Shown here piece after piece: positions 8,221-17,697 of a stretch of DNA of 64,000 nt. Below the pieces are notes generated by a model. It ran no database searches. It worked only from the letters and a program-made list of their open reading frames with translations, and was not told the DNA's origin. Position 1 is the first letter of the stretch, and every line of letters starts with the position of its first letter. The stretch is from assembly GCF_900156745.1 (NCBI RefSeq), contig NZ_LT707065.1, positions 5,778,086 through 5,842,085 on the forward strand. The letters run 5' to 3'. Origin of the DNA: Achromobacter sp. MFA1 R4. Its GTDB lineage: Bacteria; Pseudomonadota; Gammaproteobacteria; Burkholderiales; Burkholderiaceae_B. The position numbers were made by a program, and so were the translations under genes.

Positions 8221-11200
8221 TTACGCCCCGCCCGTCATCTCCAGCAGCGCGAACATCTTGAGCAGCGCCACCGGCAGCATCTTGCCCGACAGCTTGCGCT
8301 CGGATCCGACGCCGACGATGCCCGACAACGGGCCGCGCACGACCTCCGCGGCCGGGGAATGGGCGAGCTGCCAGCACGCCGCGCCGAGCTGCCCCGCCAT
8401 CAGCGACTGGCGCGCCAGCGTATGGGCGCCATCGACCGCCGGCAACGCCTGCCAGGCGTTGGCCATGTAGCGGAAGGCCGCCTTGGCCTCGTCCTGAAGG
8501 ACCAGCCAGCGCGCAATCGTGGCGGCGTCGGCCTGCGACGCGGGCAGATTCGTGGCGCCGAACAACTGGCCCGCCACCTCGCCGCTGACCGTGTCGATCA
8601 GGCGCGCGCAGACCAGGCGCACGCTGGCGCCCTGCCCCTTGGCCGGCAGCACGACTTCGGTACCGGACGCCCACAGCGCCAACGGCACGGTCTTGCCGTC
8701 GCGCACCAGGCGCAGGCCCGGCATGTCGCCCGGCTGGCCCACCGGCAGGTAACCCACGCTCTTGCCGACCGCGTTCAGGTTGGTGGGGCATTCGTCCTGG
8801 GATACGCGCAGGCCGCCGGGGCAGCGCGCCACCCACGACACGCCCTGATCGCTGAACGACTGCCACAGCGCGGCCGTGCCCGCCTCGAGCATATGGACCA
8901 GCGGCAGCGACGGCAGGCGTTCGCCCAGCCAGCGCACGCGCGCCGCCAGCGCCGCGGCCGGGTCCGGCTGCGCCGGGGCCGCGGGCGCGAAGGACGTCAG
9001 CATTCCGTGCGGCAGCACGAGCTGCTGCGCCGGCGCGGCCAGCGCCGCGCCGCGGTCGCTCATCAGGACCGCGCCCAGCAGCGTGCCGCCGGGCAAGCCC
9101 TCGCCCTTCATGGCGGTCTTGCCGTGCATCACGAGCAGATTGCGGCTGCAGGCCGCCGAGAACTCGCGGCGCGCCATTGCCAGCGGCTCGTCGCCCAGCG
9201 CGGCCAGGCTCGCGCCCGCGCCGTCGCCAACATACTCGCGCCAGGCGGTGCGCGCCTGCAGGCAGGCCGCATCGTTGTCCAGCCAGGCAATGGTGTCGTC
9301 CAGGCGCTGCGCGGCGGCGATCGACGCCGCCCCGCCCTGCTGCGGCAGGATGGCCGAGGCCAGCAACTGCCGGCGGCGCACGGGATCCACGGCGTCGGGC
9401 TCGCGCGACGAGGACACCAGTGATGCCAAGTCGGCTTCGCTGGGGGTGTACAGCGCGCGGGCGCGTTCCACCATCGAGAACGCGCGGTCGATCAGCACGT
9501 CCGCGCGGGCCAGCTCCATGTGTTCGGGCACCTTCTGCCCGACCGACATGTAATGGATCGGCAAGCGGTGGCGGATGGCGGTGTCCAGGGCCGCGCCCAG
9601 GCGGGTGGCCTCGTCCAGCTTGGTGATGATGCAGCCGGCCACGTCCTCGCCCACGCCGTTGCGGTAGGCGTGCGCCACCTCGTCCAGGGTGTCGCCCTGG
9701 CTCGCGGCATTCAGCACCAGCAGCCGGCGCACGGGCTTGCCCGCGTTGCACAGCATGGAGGCCTGCTCGGCCACCAGGCGGTCGCGCTGGCTGATGCCGG
9801 TGGTGTCGATCAGCACGATCTTGCGGTTGCCCAGCTCGGCCAGGATGCGGCGCAGTTCGCCCGCGTCGCGCACCGAATGCGCGGGCACGCCCATCAGGCG
9901 GCCATAGATCTGCAATTGTTCCAGCGCGCCGATCCGGAACAGGTCGGTCGTCAGCATCGCGACCTGTTCGCGCCCTTCGCGGGCGACGCAGCGGGCCGCC
10001 AGCTTGGCCAGCGTGGTGGTCTTGCCCACCCCGGTCGGGCCGACCAGCGCATACACGCCGCCGGCCAGGAATTCATCTTCGGACCGCAGCACGGGCAGGT
10101 GCGTCACCAGCTCGTTGCGCGCCCAGCTCAGCGCGGCCTCGGCGCCCAGGCCTTGCGGCAGGCGTTCGACCAGCGTGCGGACCAGCTTCGTGCTGAAGCC
10201 CGCGTCCAGCAGGCTGCGGAACAACGCCGCGCCAGCCGGTTCGCGGCCCGGCCCCTGGCGGCCGCCCCACAGCAGGCCATCCATGCGGCTTTCGAGCGCG
10301 CCGCGCAAGGCGCTGATCGCGTCCTGCAGGCCGGCGGCCGTATCGCCGGGCAGACTGGCGGGGGGGGTGCCGTGCGGCGGGCGGACCGGCGCGTCCGGCG
10401 TGCGCGCCATGGCGGGCGGCGCGGGCGGTTGCGTAGGGACGGCGGGCACGTCAGGCGCGCGCATGGCCGGCGCCGCCGGCGCGGCGTAGTGGCGGGATTC
10501 CTGGTAGGCGGTGGCGGGCGCGGCGGCCATGTGGGCCGAGGGCACAGCGGCCATGTGGGCCGCCGGCGCGGCCGATGTGGCCATGTGCACGGACGGCGCG
10601 GCGGCCGCGGCCATGCGGGCGACAGGCGCCGACGCGGGCGCAAGCGCGGGAAGTTCGACCCGCACCGCGGCGCCCGGCATCGGCGTCGCTGGAGCGGATG
10701 CCGCGGCCGGCGCGGCCGGGGCGCGATTCGCCGCCAAGGCGACGGGGTCCGTCACGGACGGGGCCGGCTGCGATACGGAAGGGGCCGGTTGCGATACGGA
10801 CGCGGCCGGTTGCGACGCGGACGGCACAGGCTGCGATACGGGCGTCGCAAACGACGCCGGCGCCGTCGACGGTTCGTCCGCCGGCAGGGCCGACGCGGCG
10901 TAAGCGGATTGATACGCGGCGATAGACCGCGACGGCGCCGCGTAACCGGCCGCCGGCATCGCGGCGGGGGGCTGGAACGACGGCATTGCCGCAGGCGCGG
11001 CGAGCGGACGCTCGGCCCCGGCCGGCGCGGCAAACGGCGAACTCGCGGGCTGGCGTTCCTGGTGCGGATGCGGGTAGGACGGCTGCGCGTAACCCGGCTG
11101 CGGCTGGGGCTGCGAGGTGTGCGGCTGCGAGGTGTGCGGCTGCGGGGCGTGCGGCTGCGGGGTGTGCGGCTGCGGGATGTTAGCCAGCTGCGCCAGGCCC

Positions 11201-11397
11201 AGCCGCGCCTGACCCTGCGACTCCTGCGGCGGCGTCTGCGCGGGCGCGTCGTCGAACGCGCCATCGACGGTGGCCAGCACCTCGATGCCGCCCTCGACGC
11301 TGCGGTTCGACACGATCAACGCGTCCGGTCCCAGGGCCTCGCGCACCTGGCGCATCACGTCACGGGTGTTTGCCCCGTAAAAGCGGCTGATCTTCAT
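8221..11397 (-). CDS. flhF: Flagellar SRP-type GTPase FlhF, unusually long
   Basis: FlhF is a membrane-associated GTPase of the SRP family that sets flagellum position and number in many polar flagellates. The 1,058-residue product has three parts. Residues 1-50 are the FlhF opening (MKISRFYGANTRDVMRQVRE). Residues about 65-400 are a Pro/Ala/Ser/His-rich linker with in-frame tandem repeats. Residues about 445-650 are the GTPase, with P-loop GPTGVGKT at 453-460, LTTDLFRIGALEQL, LIDTTG and TKLDEA. Another 400 residues or so follow that canonical FlhF lacks and that I do not recognise. The start overlaps the flhA stop (ATGA). The usual partner flhG/fleN is absent; a terminator follows flhF directly. 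The GTPase call is secure, while the role of the C-terminal extension is unknown. Confidence 0.93.
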   Translation of the reverse strand: MKISRFYGANTRDVMRQVREALGPDALIVSNRSVEGGIEVLATVDGAFDDAPAQTPPQESQGQARLGLAQLANIPQPHTPQPHAPQPHTSQPHTSQPQPQPGYAQPSYPHPHQERQPASSPFAAPAGAERPLAAPAAMPSFQPPAAMPAAGYAAPSRSIAAYQSAYAASALPADEPSTAPASFATPVSQPVPSASQPAASVSQPAPSVSQPAPSVTDPVALAANRAPAAPAAASAPATPMPGAAVRVELPALAPASAPVARMAAAAAPSVHMATSAAPAAHMAAVPSAHMAAAPATAYQESRHYAAPAAPAMRAPDVPAVPTQPPAPPAMARTPDAPVRPPHGTPPASLPGDTAAGLQDAISALRGALESRMDGLLWGGRQGPGREPAGAALFRSLLDAGFSTKLVRTLVERLPQGLGAEAALSWARNELVTHLPVLRSEDEFLAGGVYALVGPTGVGKTTTLAKLAARCVAREGREQVAMLTTDLFRIGALEQLQIYGRLMGVPAHSVRDAGELRRILAELGNRKIVLIDTTGISQRDRLVAEQASMLCNAGKPVRRLLVLNAASQGDTLDEVAHAYRNGVGEDVAGCIITKLDEATRLGAALDTAIRHRLPIHYMSVGQKVPEHMELARADVLIDRAFSMVERARALYTPSEADLASLVSSSREPDAVDPVRRRQLLASAILPQQGGAASIAAAQRLDDTIAWLDNDAACLQARTAWREYVGDGAGASLAALGDEPLAMARREFSAACSRNLLVMHGKTAMKGEGLPGGTLLGAVLMSDRGAALAAPAQQLVLPHGMLTSFAPAAPAQPDPAAALAARVRWLGERLPSLPLVHMLEAGTAALWQSFSDQGVSWVARCPGGLRVSQDECPTNLNAVGKSVGYLPVGQPGDMPGLRLVRDGKTVPLALWASGTEVVLPAKGQGASVRLVCARLIDTVSGEVAGQLFGATNLPASQADAATIARWLVLQDEAKAAFRYMANAWQALPAVDGAHTLARQSLMAGQLGAACWQLAHSPAAEVVRGPLSGIVGVGSERKLSGKMLPVALLKMFALLEMTGGA
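10756..10839. repeat. Four 21-bp tandem repeats in flhF
   Basis: Four consecutive imperfect 21-bp units (10756-10776, 10777-10797, 10798-10818, 10819-10839) each contain a gccgg-tgcga core. They encode variants of SVSQPAP in the FlhF linker. The period is a multiple of three, so unit gain or loss would keep the frame. Confidence 0.85.
11110..11175. repeat. 15-bp tandem repeats in flhF
   Basis: About four copies of a 15-bp unit (core GTGCGGCTGCG) encode PHTSQ/PHTPQ/PHAPQ pentapeptides near the start of the FlhF linker. The array is in frame and imperfect. Confidence 0.85.
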
Positions 11398-13514
11398 TGC
11401 CCGTTGCTCCCGCCGATCAGCGCCGTCACGCGGACGATGCGCTCATCGGGAATTTCCGTGTTCGACAAGACGCCAAGCTGCGGCAGATGATGCCGCAGGA
11501 AGCGCGACAGCGGCGCGCGCAAGACCGGCGACACCAGCAGCACCGGCGCATTGCCTTGCGATTCCTGCTTTTCGACCGCCAGTTGCGCCTCGCGCAGCAG
11601 CGTGTCGGCCAGGCCGGGCTCCAGGCCCCCGCTGGTCGTCATGGCCTGCGACAGCACGCGTTCGAGCTTCACATCCAGGCCGATGACCCGCAGTTCCCCT
11701 TCGCCGGGGAACCACTGCTGCGTGATGGCCCGGCCCAGCGCGCGGCGGGTCAGCGCGATCAGCTCGTTGATGTCGGGCTGGCCGCCCGAGCCGGCCGCCA
11801 GCGCCGCCAGGCGCGGACCATGCTCGGAAAGCGTGTCGATGATGGTGCGCATGTCGCGGATGGGCACCTCTTCCGACAGCAGGCCCTGCAGCACCTTCTG
11901 CAGCGCGGTGAGCGACAGCGTCTTGGGCACCAGGTCCTCCACCAGCTTGGGCGCATCGCGGCCGATGCGGTCCAGCAGTTGCTGCACTTCCTGGCGGCCC
12001 AGCAGGTTCGAGCCGTGGCGGTGCATCAAGTGGTTCAAGTGCGTGGCCACGACCGTGCCGGCATCCACCACGGTGTAACCCGCCACCTGGGCCTGATCCC
12101 GCAGCGAGCCGTCGATCCACAGCGCGGGCAGGCCGAAGGCCGGATCGGTGGTGGGCGTGCCCTTGATCTGCATCGTCACGCCGCCCGGATCGATGGCCAG
12201 CCACTGGCCCGGCATGGCGACGCCGTTGCCGACCTCGACGCCGGACAGCAGGATGCGGTAATCGTTCGGCTTGAGCTCCAGGTTGTCGCGGATGTGCACC
12301 ACGGGCGGCAGGAAGCCCACGTCCTGCGCGAACTTCTTGCGCAGGCTGCGGATGCGGTGCAGCAGTTCGCCGTTCTGGGCGTGGTCGACCAGGGGAATCA
12401 GGCGGTAGCCGACCTCCAGGCCCAACTGGTCCACCATGGATACGTCTTCCCAACTGGCCTCGGCGGCGGCGGCTTGCGCCTGAGTGATCGCCTGCGGCGG
12501 CACCTCCTCGGCCGCCACGGCCGCGGCCAGCGCGCGCTTGCGCAGCATCCAGCCGCCCCAGCCCAGCGCGCCGGCCAGCGTCAGGAACGCGACGTGCGGC
12601 ATGTTGGGGATCAGGCCCATGATGCCGATGATGCCGGCGGTCAGGAACAGGACGCTGGGGTTGGAGAAAAGCTGGCTGATGATCTGCTGGCCGATGTCCT
12701 GGTCCGTGGACACGCGCGACACGACCACGCCGGCGGCGGTGGAGATCACCAGCGCCGGGATTTGCGCGACCAGGCCGTCGCCGATGGTCAGCAGCGTGTA
12801 GACGCGCGCCGAGTCGCCCATCGACATGTCATGCTGGGCCACGCCCACGATCAGGCCGCCGATGATGTTGATCGCCATGATGAGCAGGCCGGCGATGGCG
12901 TCGCCGCGCACGAACTTGCTGGCGCCGTCCATCGAGCCGAAGAAGTCCGATTCCTGCGAGACCTCCGAGCGGCGCTTGCGCGCCTCGTCCTCGCCGATCA
13001 GGCCGGCGTTCAGGTCGGCGTCGATCGCCATCTGCTTGCCGGGCATGGCGTCCAGGGTGAAGCGCGCGCCGACTTCCGCGATACGGCCCGCACCCTTGGT
13101 GATGACGATGAAGTTGATGATGGTCAGGATGATGAAGACGATGATCCCGACGGTGAAGTTGCCCCCCACCAGGAAGTGCCCGAAAGCCTCGATCACCTTG
13201 CCCGCGGCGTCCGGACCCGTGTGCCCGTTCAGCAGCACGACGCGCGTGGACGCCACGTTCAGCGACAGGCGCAGCAAGGTGGCAAACAGCAGCACGGCCG
13301 GGAACGCGGCAAAATCCAGCGGCTTGCGCGTGAACATGGCCACCAGCAGGATCATCACGGACAACGCAATGTTGAAGGTGAACAGCAGGTCCAGCAGGAA
13401 CGTGGGCAGGGGCAGCACCATCATGCCCAGCACCATCACGATCAGGATGGGACCCGCCAGCAGCCGCGCATGCGCGGCGCCGTTACTCTTGAACATGGTG
13501 AGCAGTGCGCTCAT
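11394..13514 (-). CDS. flhA: Flagellar type III export gate protein FlhA
   Basis: FlhA forms the nonameric ring of the flagellar type III export gate. It uses the proton-motive force and docks chaperone-substrate complexes. The 706-residue product has an N-terminal membrane half with about eight segments. It includes the FHIPEP-family block KPLDFAAFPAVLLFATLLRL and the cytoplasmic loop MPGKQMAIDADLNAGLI. The C-terminal half, after about residue 340, is the cytosolic docking domain. It starts 3 nt after flhB and overlaps flhF by 4 nt, so flhB-flhA-flhF form one translational unit. It has the normal length for the family. Confidence 0.97.
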   Translation of the reverse strand: MSALLTMFKSNGAAHARLLAGPILIVMVLGMMVLPLPTFLLDLLFTFNIALSVMILLVAMFTRKPLDFAAFPAVLLFATLLRLSLNVASTRVVLLNGHTGPDAAGKVIEAFGHFLVGGNFTVGIIVFIILTIINFIVITKGAGRIAEVGARFTLDAMPGKQMAIDADLNAGLIGEDEARKRRSEVSQESDFFGSMDGASKFVRGDAIAGLLIMAINIIGGLIVGVAQHDMSMGDSARVYTLLTIGDGLVAQIPALVISTAAGVVVSRVSTDQDIGQQIISQLFSNPSVLFLTAGIIGIMGLIPNMPHVAFLTLAGALGWGGWMLRKRALAAAVAAEEVPPQAITQAQAAAAEASWEDVSMVDQLGLEVGYRLIPLVDHAQNGELLHRIRSLRKKFAQDVGFLPPVVHIRDNLELKPNDYRILLSGVEVGNGVAMPGQWLAIDPGGVTMQIKGTPTTDPAFGLPALWIDGSLRDQAQVAGYTVVDAGTVVATHLNHLMHRHGSNLLGRQEVQQLLDRIGRDAPKLVEDLVPKTLSLTALQKVLQGLLSEEVPIRDMRTIIDTLSEHGPRLAALAAGSGGQPDINELIALTRRALGRAITQQWFPGEGELRVIGLDVKLERVLSQAMTTSGGLEPGLADTLLREAQLAVEKQESQGNAPVLLVSPVLRAPLSRFLRHHLPQLGVLSNTEIPDERIVRVTALIGGSNGQ

Positions 13515-13517
13515 TCC

Positions 13518-14672
13518 TTAAACTCCTTGTGCTGCGGTTTTTGCCTGCGGGTCCAGTTCGGCTGGCACGTTCAGTCTGGTGGGGGCTGTCGGTTCATGCC
13601 CCCAGCCCGAGCGCCAGGATCGTAGCTGGAAAACCCATGCCAGCACTTCCGCCACCGCGGTATACAGCTCGGCCGGGATTTCCTGCCCCAGCTCGACGTG
13701 TTGATGCAATGCGCGCGCCAGCGGCGGCGCCTCCAATGTGGGAATCCGGTTCTCGGCGGCCAGCTCGCGGATCTTGGCGGCGATGATGCCCGTTCCCTTG
13801 GCCAGCACGACCGGCGCGCCGCCCTTCGATTCGTCGTACTTCAGCGCCACCGCGTAGTGCGTGGGGTTGGTCACCACCACGTCGGCCTTGGGCACCTCGG
13901 ACATCATGCGCCGGCGCGCCGCCTGGCGCTGCTGCTGGCGGATGCGGGCCTTGACGTGCGGATCGCCTTCGCTTTCCTTGTGCTCCTGGCGCACGTCTTC
14001 CTTGGACATCCGCAGCTTCTTCAGGTGGCTGAAGATCTGCCAGGGCACGTCCAGCATCACGATGATCAGCAGGGACGCGACGATGAAGGCGCAGCACATC
14101 GCCACCAGGCTCAGCGCCTTGGTCAGCGCGGCCGACGGCGCCACGTGCATCAGGCCCAGCATGTCGTCGTGATAGCGCCAGATTACCCAGACCGCCACGC
14201 CGCCCACCAGCAATGCCTTGGCCAGCGCCTTGACCAGTTCCACGACGGTCTGCGCCGAAAACATCCGTTTCAGGCCGGCCAGCGGGCTGAGCTTGGAAAA
14301 ATTGGGCTGCAGGGGCTTGGTCGAAATGATGATCCCGCCCAGCACGACGCTGGACAGCACGGCGATCACCGCGAGCAGGCCGAAGATCGGCAGCAGCGTC
14401 AGCAGGGCATGGCCAAAGCCGCTGACCGCCTGCTCGACCATCACGCCCGGGTCCAGCGCCACGCGCTGGTCGAACGCCAGCCCGCTGCGCAGCACGCCGC
14501 TCAGGCCCTCGTACAGCGATCCGCCGCTCGCCCAGATGGCGCCGACCCCGACCGCCAGCATCATGAACGTCCCCAATTCCCGGGAACGCGCAATCTGCCC
14601 CTCCTCGCGCGCCTTTTCCAGGCGCCTTGGAGAGGCGGCTTCGGTTTTCTCGAGGTCGCTTTCTTCGGACAT
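13518..14672 (-). CDS. flhB: Flagellar type III export switch protein FlhB
   Basis: FlhB is the export-gate subunit that switches substrate specificity from rod/hook to filament proteins after autocleavage. The 384-residue product opens MSEESDLEKTEAASPRRLEK and has four membrane segments. The cytoplasmic domain carries the self-cleaving NPTH motif in VVVTNPTHYAVALKYDESKG. Length and motif are standard. It is the first gene of the flhB-flhA-flhF run and lies 162 nt downstream of the soluble chemoreceptor gene. An imperfect hairpin in that gap could separate it from the che genes. Confidence 0.97.
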   Translation of the reverse strand: MSEESDLEKTEAASPRRLEKAREEGQIARSRELGTFMMLAVGVGAIWASGGSLYEGLSGVLRSGLAFDQRVALDPGVMVEQAVSGFGHALLTLLPIFGLLAVIAVLSSVVLGGIIISTKPLQPNFSKLSPLAGLKRMFSAQTVVELVKALAKALLVGGVAVWVIWRYHDDMLGLMHVAPSAALTKALSLVAMCCAFIVASLLIIVMLDVPWQIFSHLKKLRMSKEDVRQEHKESEGDPHVKARIRQQQRQAARRRMMSEVPKADVVVTNPTHYAVALKYDESKGGAPVVLAKGTGIIAAKIRELAAENRIPTLEAPPLARALHQHVELGQEIPAELYTAVAEVLAWVFQLRSWRSGWGHEPTAPTRLNVPAELDPQAKTAAQGV

Positions 14673-14716
14673 GCTCTACGGGATCGTTGCGGCTCGCTGA
14701 CGTGGAAATGCAAGCC

Positions 14717-14745
14717 GCCCGCCGAGATTCTAGGAGGCGGCGGGC
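14717..14745 (-). other. Intercistronic hairpin upstream of flhB
   Basis: An 8-bp perfect inverted repeat (GCCCGCCG at 14717-14724 with CGGCGGGC at 14738-14745) lies in the gap between the soluble chemoreceptor and flhB. It has no T-run, so a strong intrinsic terminator is unlikely. It may be a processing or partial attenuation structure. Confidence 0.35.
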
Positions 14746-14834
14746 CTGAGCGATATGCCAAGAAGCGGGAAGAAAGCGGCGCTATTCCCCGATGCGCCGC
14801 CGGCGGCTACGCCGCCCCTCCCGGGCGGGGCGGT

Positions 14835-16382
14835 TCAGCCTGCCGCCTGCGCCACCGGGTGGCCGGCGCCCTGCCCGTCCAGGACGGCCTGGAAGCGGGC
14901 GTAGTCCAGCCCGATGCGCACCGCGCCCCAGTGTTCCGGCCCCAGATAAATGGGCAGGGAGATGTCGTTGACGATCTCGCCCGTGTCGCGCGAATACGTC
15001 TGGAACAATTGCGCGCCGGTATTGGCGGCCAGCCGCGCGCCGACGGGATCGTCGAAGATCCGCTTGTTCCGGACCCGGGCGATGTCGACCTTGGGATCGC
15101 CGGTCGGCGCGTGCGAGAAGCGGCTGTTGTGGGCGGGCGCATAGCCCCGGTTGTCCACCAGGATGGTGTAGATGGCGCCGGGCACGGCCTCCAGCACGCT
15201 GTCCAGCAGGCGCGTGAGGGGCTCCTCGATGGCCCGGTCATAGGCGGTGTGGTAGCGCGGCGGCTCGCTGCCGGGAATGCGCTGGTAGTGGCGGTCAAAC
15301 ACGTCGAGGCCGCGCCGCCGGGCTTCCTGCAGCAGGCTGCCCGCCGCATCGGCAAAGGCCTCCAGCGAATCGGACAGGCTGTCGAATGCCGTGTCGCCCG
15401 TGCGCATGTCGGCCAGCACCTCTTGCACGCTTTCGGTCTGCCGGCGGATGCGGTCGATCTCGCCGGACATGCTGCCCACCCGCTCCAGCACGTCCGCGCT
15501 CAGGGCCGCGATGCGCCCCACTTCCTGGCTCATGCCGTGATTGGTGGCGTCGACCTCGCCGATCGCCTGGACCACGTCGCCGACCTGCCGGTTCATGCTG
15601 TCGAAATCCCGCACGAAGCGTTCAAAGCCGCCGCAGGTGCGGTCCAGCACCGCGCCCGAGGCATCCACGTCCTCGCGCAGCGTGCCGGTCTGGCGCTGCG
15701 TCGACGAAACCAGGTCCAACATCTGCGTCGTGTGGCGGCCGATGTCGCTGGTGGCGGTGTTGACGCGCTCGGCCAGGCGGCCGACCTCGCTGGCCACCAC
15801 GGCAAAGCCCCGTCCCGCGTCCCCTGCCCTGGCCGCCTCCACGCCCGCATTCAAGGCCAGCAACTGGGTCTGCAGCGCAATGTCCTTGATCACCTTGCTG
15901 ATGTCGCCCACCGACTGCGCGCGCGCCGCCAACTGCCCCACCACCTCGGTGAAGGCCGCCATCTCCCGCGTCATGCGGTCGACCCGCTCCTTGACATCGG
16001 TCAGATCGGCCAGCGCCTGCTGCGCGGCATGCAGATTCTGGCCGGAGACCGCCGCGATCTCGCGGGCGTGGGTGGAAGTCGAGGCGGACAGATCGGCGAT
16101 CTGGGCGCCGCTGGCCGCCAGCGCCTCGGCCGCCCGCGCCTGCTCGCGCGCCAGCAGCGAACAGCGGCCCGCCTGGAACTGCGTGCGCGCCGCGTTCAGC
16201 GCGATTTCGATACTGGATTGGCGCACCGTCATGACCCGCACGCGGATCTGCGCCAGGAAACGGTACAGCGGCCATGCGGCCGGACTGATGGACAGGGCGC
16301 GCTCGGACAGCATCGCGTCGCCGCGGTTGAGCCGTCGCAACAAGCCCCACATGCCGCCCAGGCGGAATACGGATCTGGCCAC
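14835..16382 (-). CDS. Soluble methyl-accepting chemotaxis protein with C-terminal sensor-like domain
   Basis: This 515-residue protein has no convincing transmembrane segment. Residues about 60-375 are an MCP signalling domain, with the hairpin tip at [20 protein letters not shown] followed by [18 protein letters not shown]. The C-terminal 130 residues or so form an alpha/beta domain with [20 protein letters not shown] and [21 protein letters not shown] have seen this pattern at the C-termini of other soluble MCPs, where it probably senses a cytoplasmic cue. The GTG start is well supported by AAAGGAGG six bases upstream. The gene lies between cheZ and flhB and may have its own sigma-28 promoter (16494-16522). 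The tip differs from the transmembrane receptor encoded nearby ([12 protein letters not shown] against VEAARAGEQGKG). The ligand is unknown. Confidence 0.88.
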   Translation of the reverse strand: MARSVFRLGGMWGLLRRLNRGDAMLSERALSISPAAWPLYRFLAQIRVRVMTVRQSSIEIALNAARTQFQAGRCSLLAREQARAAEALAASGAQIADLSASTSTHAREIAAVSGQNLHAAQQALADLTDVKERVDRMTREMAAFTEVVGQLAARAQSVGDISKVIKDIALQTQLLALNAGVEAARAGDAGRGFAVVASEVGRLAERVNTATSDIGRHTTQMLDLVSSTQRQTGTLREDVDASGAVLDRTCGGFERFVRDFDSMNRQVGDVVQAIGEVDATNHGMSQEVGRIAALSADVLERVGSMSGEIDRIRRQTESVQEVLADMRTGDTAFDSLSDSLEAFADAAGSLLQEARRRGLDVFDRHYQRIPGSEPPRYHTAYDRAIEEPLTRLLDSVLEAVPGAIYTILVDNRGYAPAHNSRFSHAPTGDPKVDIARVRNKRIFDDPVGARLAANTGAQLFQTYSRDTGEIVNDISLPIYLGPEHWGAVRIGLDYARFQAVLDGQGAGHPVAQAAG

Positions 16383-16493
16383 AATGAACCTCCTTTCCCT
16401 GGCCCGGACCGCCTTCTGCGGGCATCCATGGCCTGGCGCGCGTGGGCGCGCCTTGTCTCGCGCTGCAAGGCCCCGATTATTGTTGGCAGGAGT

Positions 16494-16522
16494 CTATCGG
16501 CCGGGCGGCGTTTGCGCCCTTA
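16494..16522 (-). promoter_or_regulatory. Possible sigma-28 promoter of the soluble chemoreceptor
   Basis: On the minus strand GCCGATAG (16494-16501) matches the sigma-28 -10 element GCCGATAA at 7 of 8 bases. A TAAGGGCG (16515-16522) sits upstream with a 13-bp spacer, two more than ideal. The good -10 and the downstream MCP gene support it, while the spacing and weaker -35 do not. Confidence 0.4.
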
Positions 16523-16615
16523 GGGAATACGTCAGGAGGCGGACGTCCGGCACCTCTGGAGCGTGCGGGCGGCAAGACCTGCGTCTTGCGCCCATGCCGG
16601 ACATCGCGGCCGGGC

Positions 16616-17248
16616 TCAGAAGCCCAGGCTGGCCAGCAGGTCGTCGACCTGGTCCTGGCTGGTGACCACGTCGGTCTTGCCCTGCGGGTTGATCTGCGGG
16701 CCGTTGAGCAGGCTGTTGGCTTCGTCGCGGCGCTCTTGCGGCACGTTGTCCAGCAGCACCTGCAGCAGCTCGCGCTCGATCGCACCCACCACATCCATCA
16801 TGCGCATGATGACCTGGCCCGTCAGGTCCTGGAAGTCCTGCGCCATGATGATTTCCATGAGCTTGGACTGGGTCTGCTGCGTCTGATTTGGCACGTCGGC
16901 CAGGAAGGCCCGCGTGTCCTTCACCAGTTCGCGCGCCTCGGGCATTTCCAGCGGCTGGTCGTACCACTGCTGCCAGCGGCTATCCAGCGCCTGCGCCGAA
17001 CGCGCCATGTTGTCCTGGATCGGACCGGCCTGTTCGGTGGCATTGAGCACCCGGTTGGCCGCCTGCTCGGTCATCTGCGCCACATAACGCAGACGGTCGC
17101 GCGCGTCGGGAATGGCATTGGCCGCGTCCTTGATCGCCTGATCCAGGCCAAGCTCGCGCATGCTGTCGCGCAGCATGCGGGTGAGCGAGGCGATGCGATG
17201 GATCAGGTCGGGCGACTCTGTCGGGTCAACTGTTTCCGTTGAGCTCAT
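16616..17248 (-). CDS. cheZ: CheY-phosphate phosphatase CheZ
   Basis: CheZ dephosphorylates CheY-P to end the motor-switching signal. The product is a four-helix-bundle protein of about 210 residues. The active-site segment is visible as [20 protein letters not shown]; the catalytic Gln is in that DFQDLTGQ block. It ends in the CheY-binding tail [14 protein letters not shown]. Start choice: ATG at 17248 has AGGTG upstream, while a GTG one codon earlier is also possible. It follows cheY after 8 nt. Confidence 0.95.
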   Translation of the reverse strand: MSSTETVDPTESPDLIHRIASLTRMLRDSMRELGLDQAIKDAANAIPDARDRLRYVAQMTEQAANRVLNATEQAGPIQDNMARSAQALDSRWQQWYDQPLEMPEARELVKDTRAFLADVPNQTQQTQSKLMEIIMAQDFQDLTGQVIMRMMDVVGAIERELLQVLLDNVPQERRDEANSLLNGPQINPQGKTDVVTSQDQVDDLLASLGF

Positions 17249-17256
17249 CACACACC

Positions 17257-17646
17257 TCAGCCGCCAATTTTTTCGAAGATCTTGTTCAGCTTTTCTTCCA
17301 GCGTCGCCGCGGTGAAAGGCTTGACCACGTAACCGTTGGCGCCAGCCTGGGCCGCCGCAACGATGTTTTCCTTTTTGGCTTCCGCCGTCACCATCAGCAC
17401 CGGCAACGAGGCCAGCGACGCATCGGCGCGGATCTGCTTGAGCATCTCCAGCCCGTCCAGGTTGGGCATGTTCCAGTCGGACACCACGAACTGGAAGCCG
17501 CCGTTGCGCAGCTTCTCCAGGCCAATGGCGCCGTCCTCGGCCTCATCCACGTTTTCGAAACCCAGCTCTTTGAGCAGGTTGCGGATGATCCGCCGCATAG
17601 TGGGGAAGTCATCCACCACCAGAATCTTCAGGCCCTTGTCTACCAT
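17257..17646 (-). CDS. cheY: Chemotaxis response regulator CheY
   Basis: This single-domain receiver of 129 residues binds FliM when phosphorylated by CheA and reverses the motor. The acidic pair is in [16 protein letters not shown] and the phospho-accepting Asp is in [16 protein letters not shown]. The switch Thr lies in [11 protein letters not shown] and the conserved Lys in [20 protein letters not shown]. This is the closest match to enteric CheY of the two cheY-like genes here. It lies beside cheZ, which supports calling it the motor-binding CheY. It is 51 nt downstream of cheB. Confidence 0.96.
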   Translation of the reverse strand: MVDKGLKILVVDDFPTMRRIIRNLLKELGFENVDEAEDGAIGLEKLRNGGFQFVVSDWNMPNLDGLEMLKQIRADASLASLPVLMVTAEAKKENIVAAAQAGANGYVVKPFTAATLEEKLNKIFEKIGG

Positions 17647-17697
17647 CTTTCACTCCAGAAAAAATTTGCTTGAGATCGATCGTGGCGTCAGTCCGCG

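Noticed and set aside
10756-11175. CRISPR-like repeats
   Set aside because: Units are 15 and 21 bp, have no spacers, keep the reading frame and lie inside flhF.
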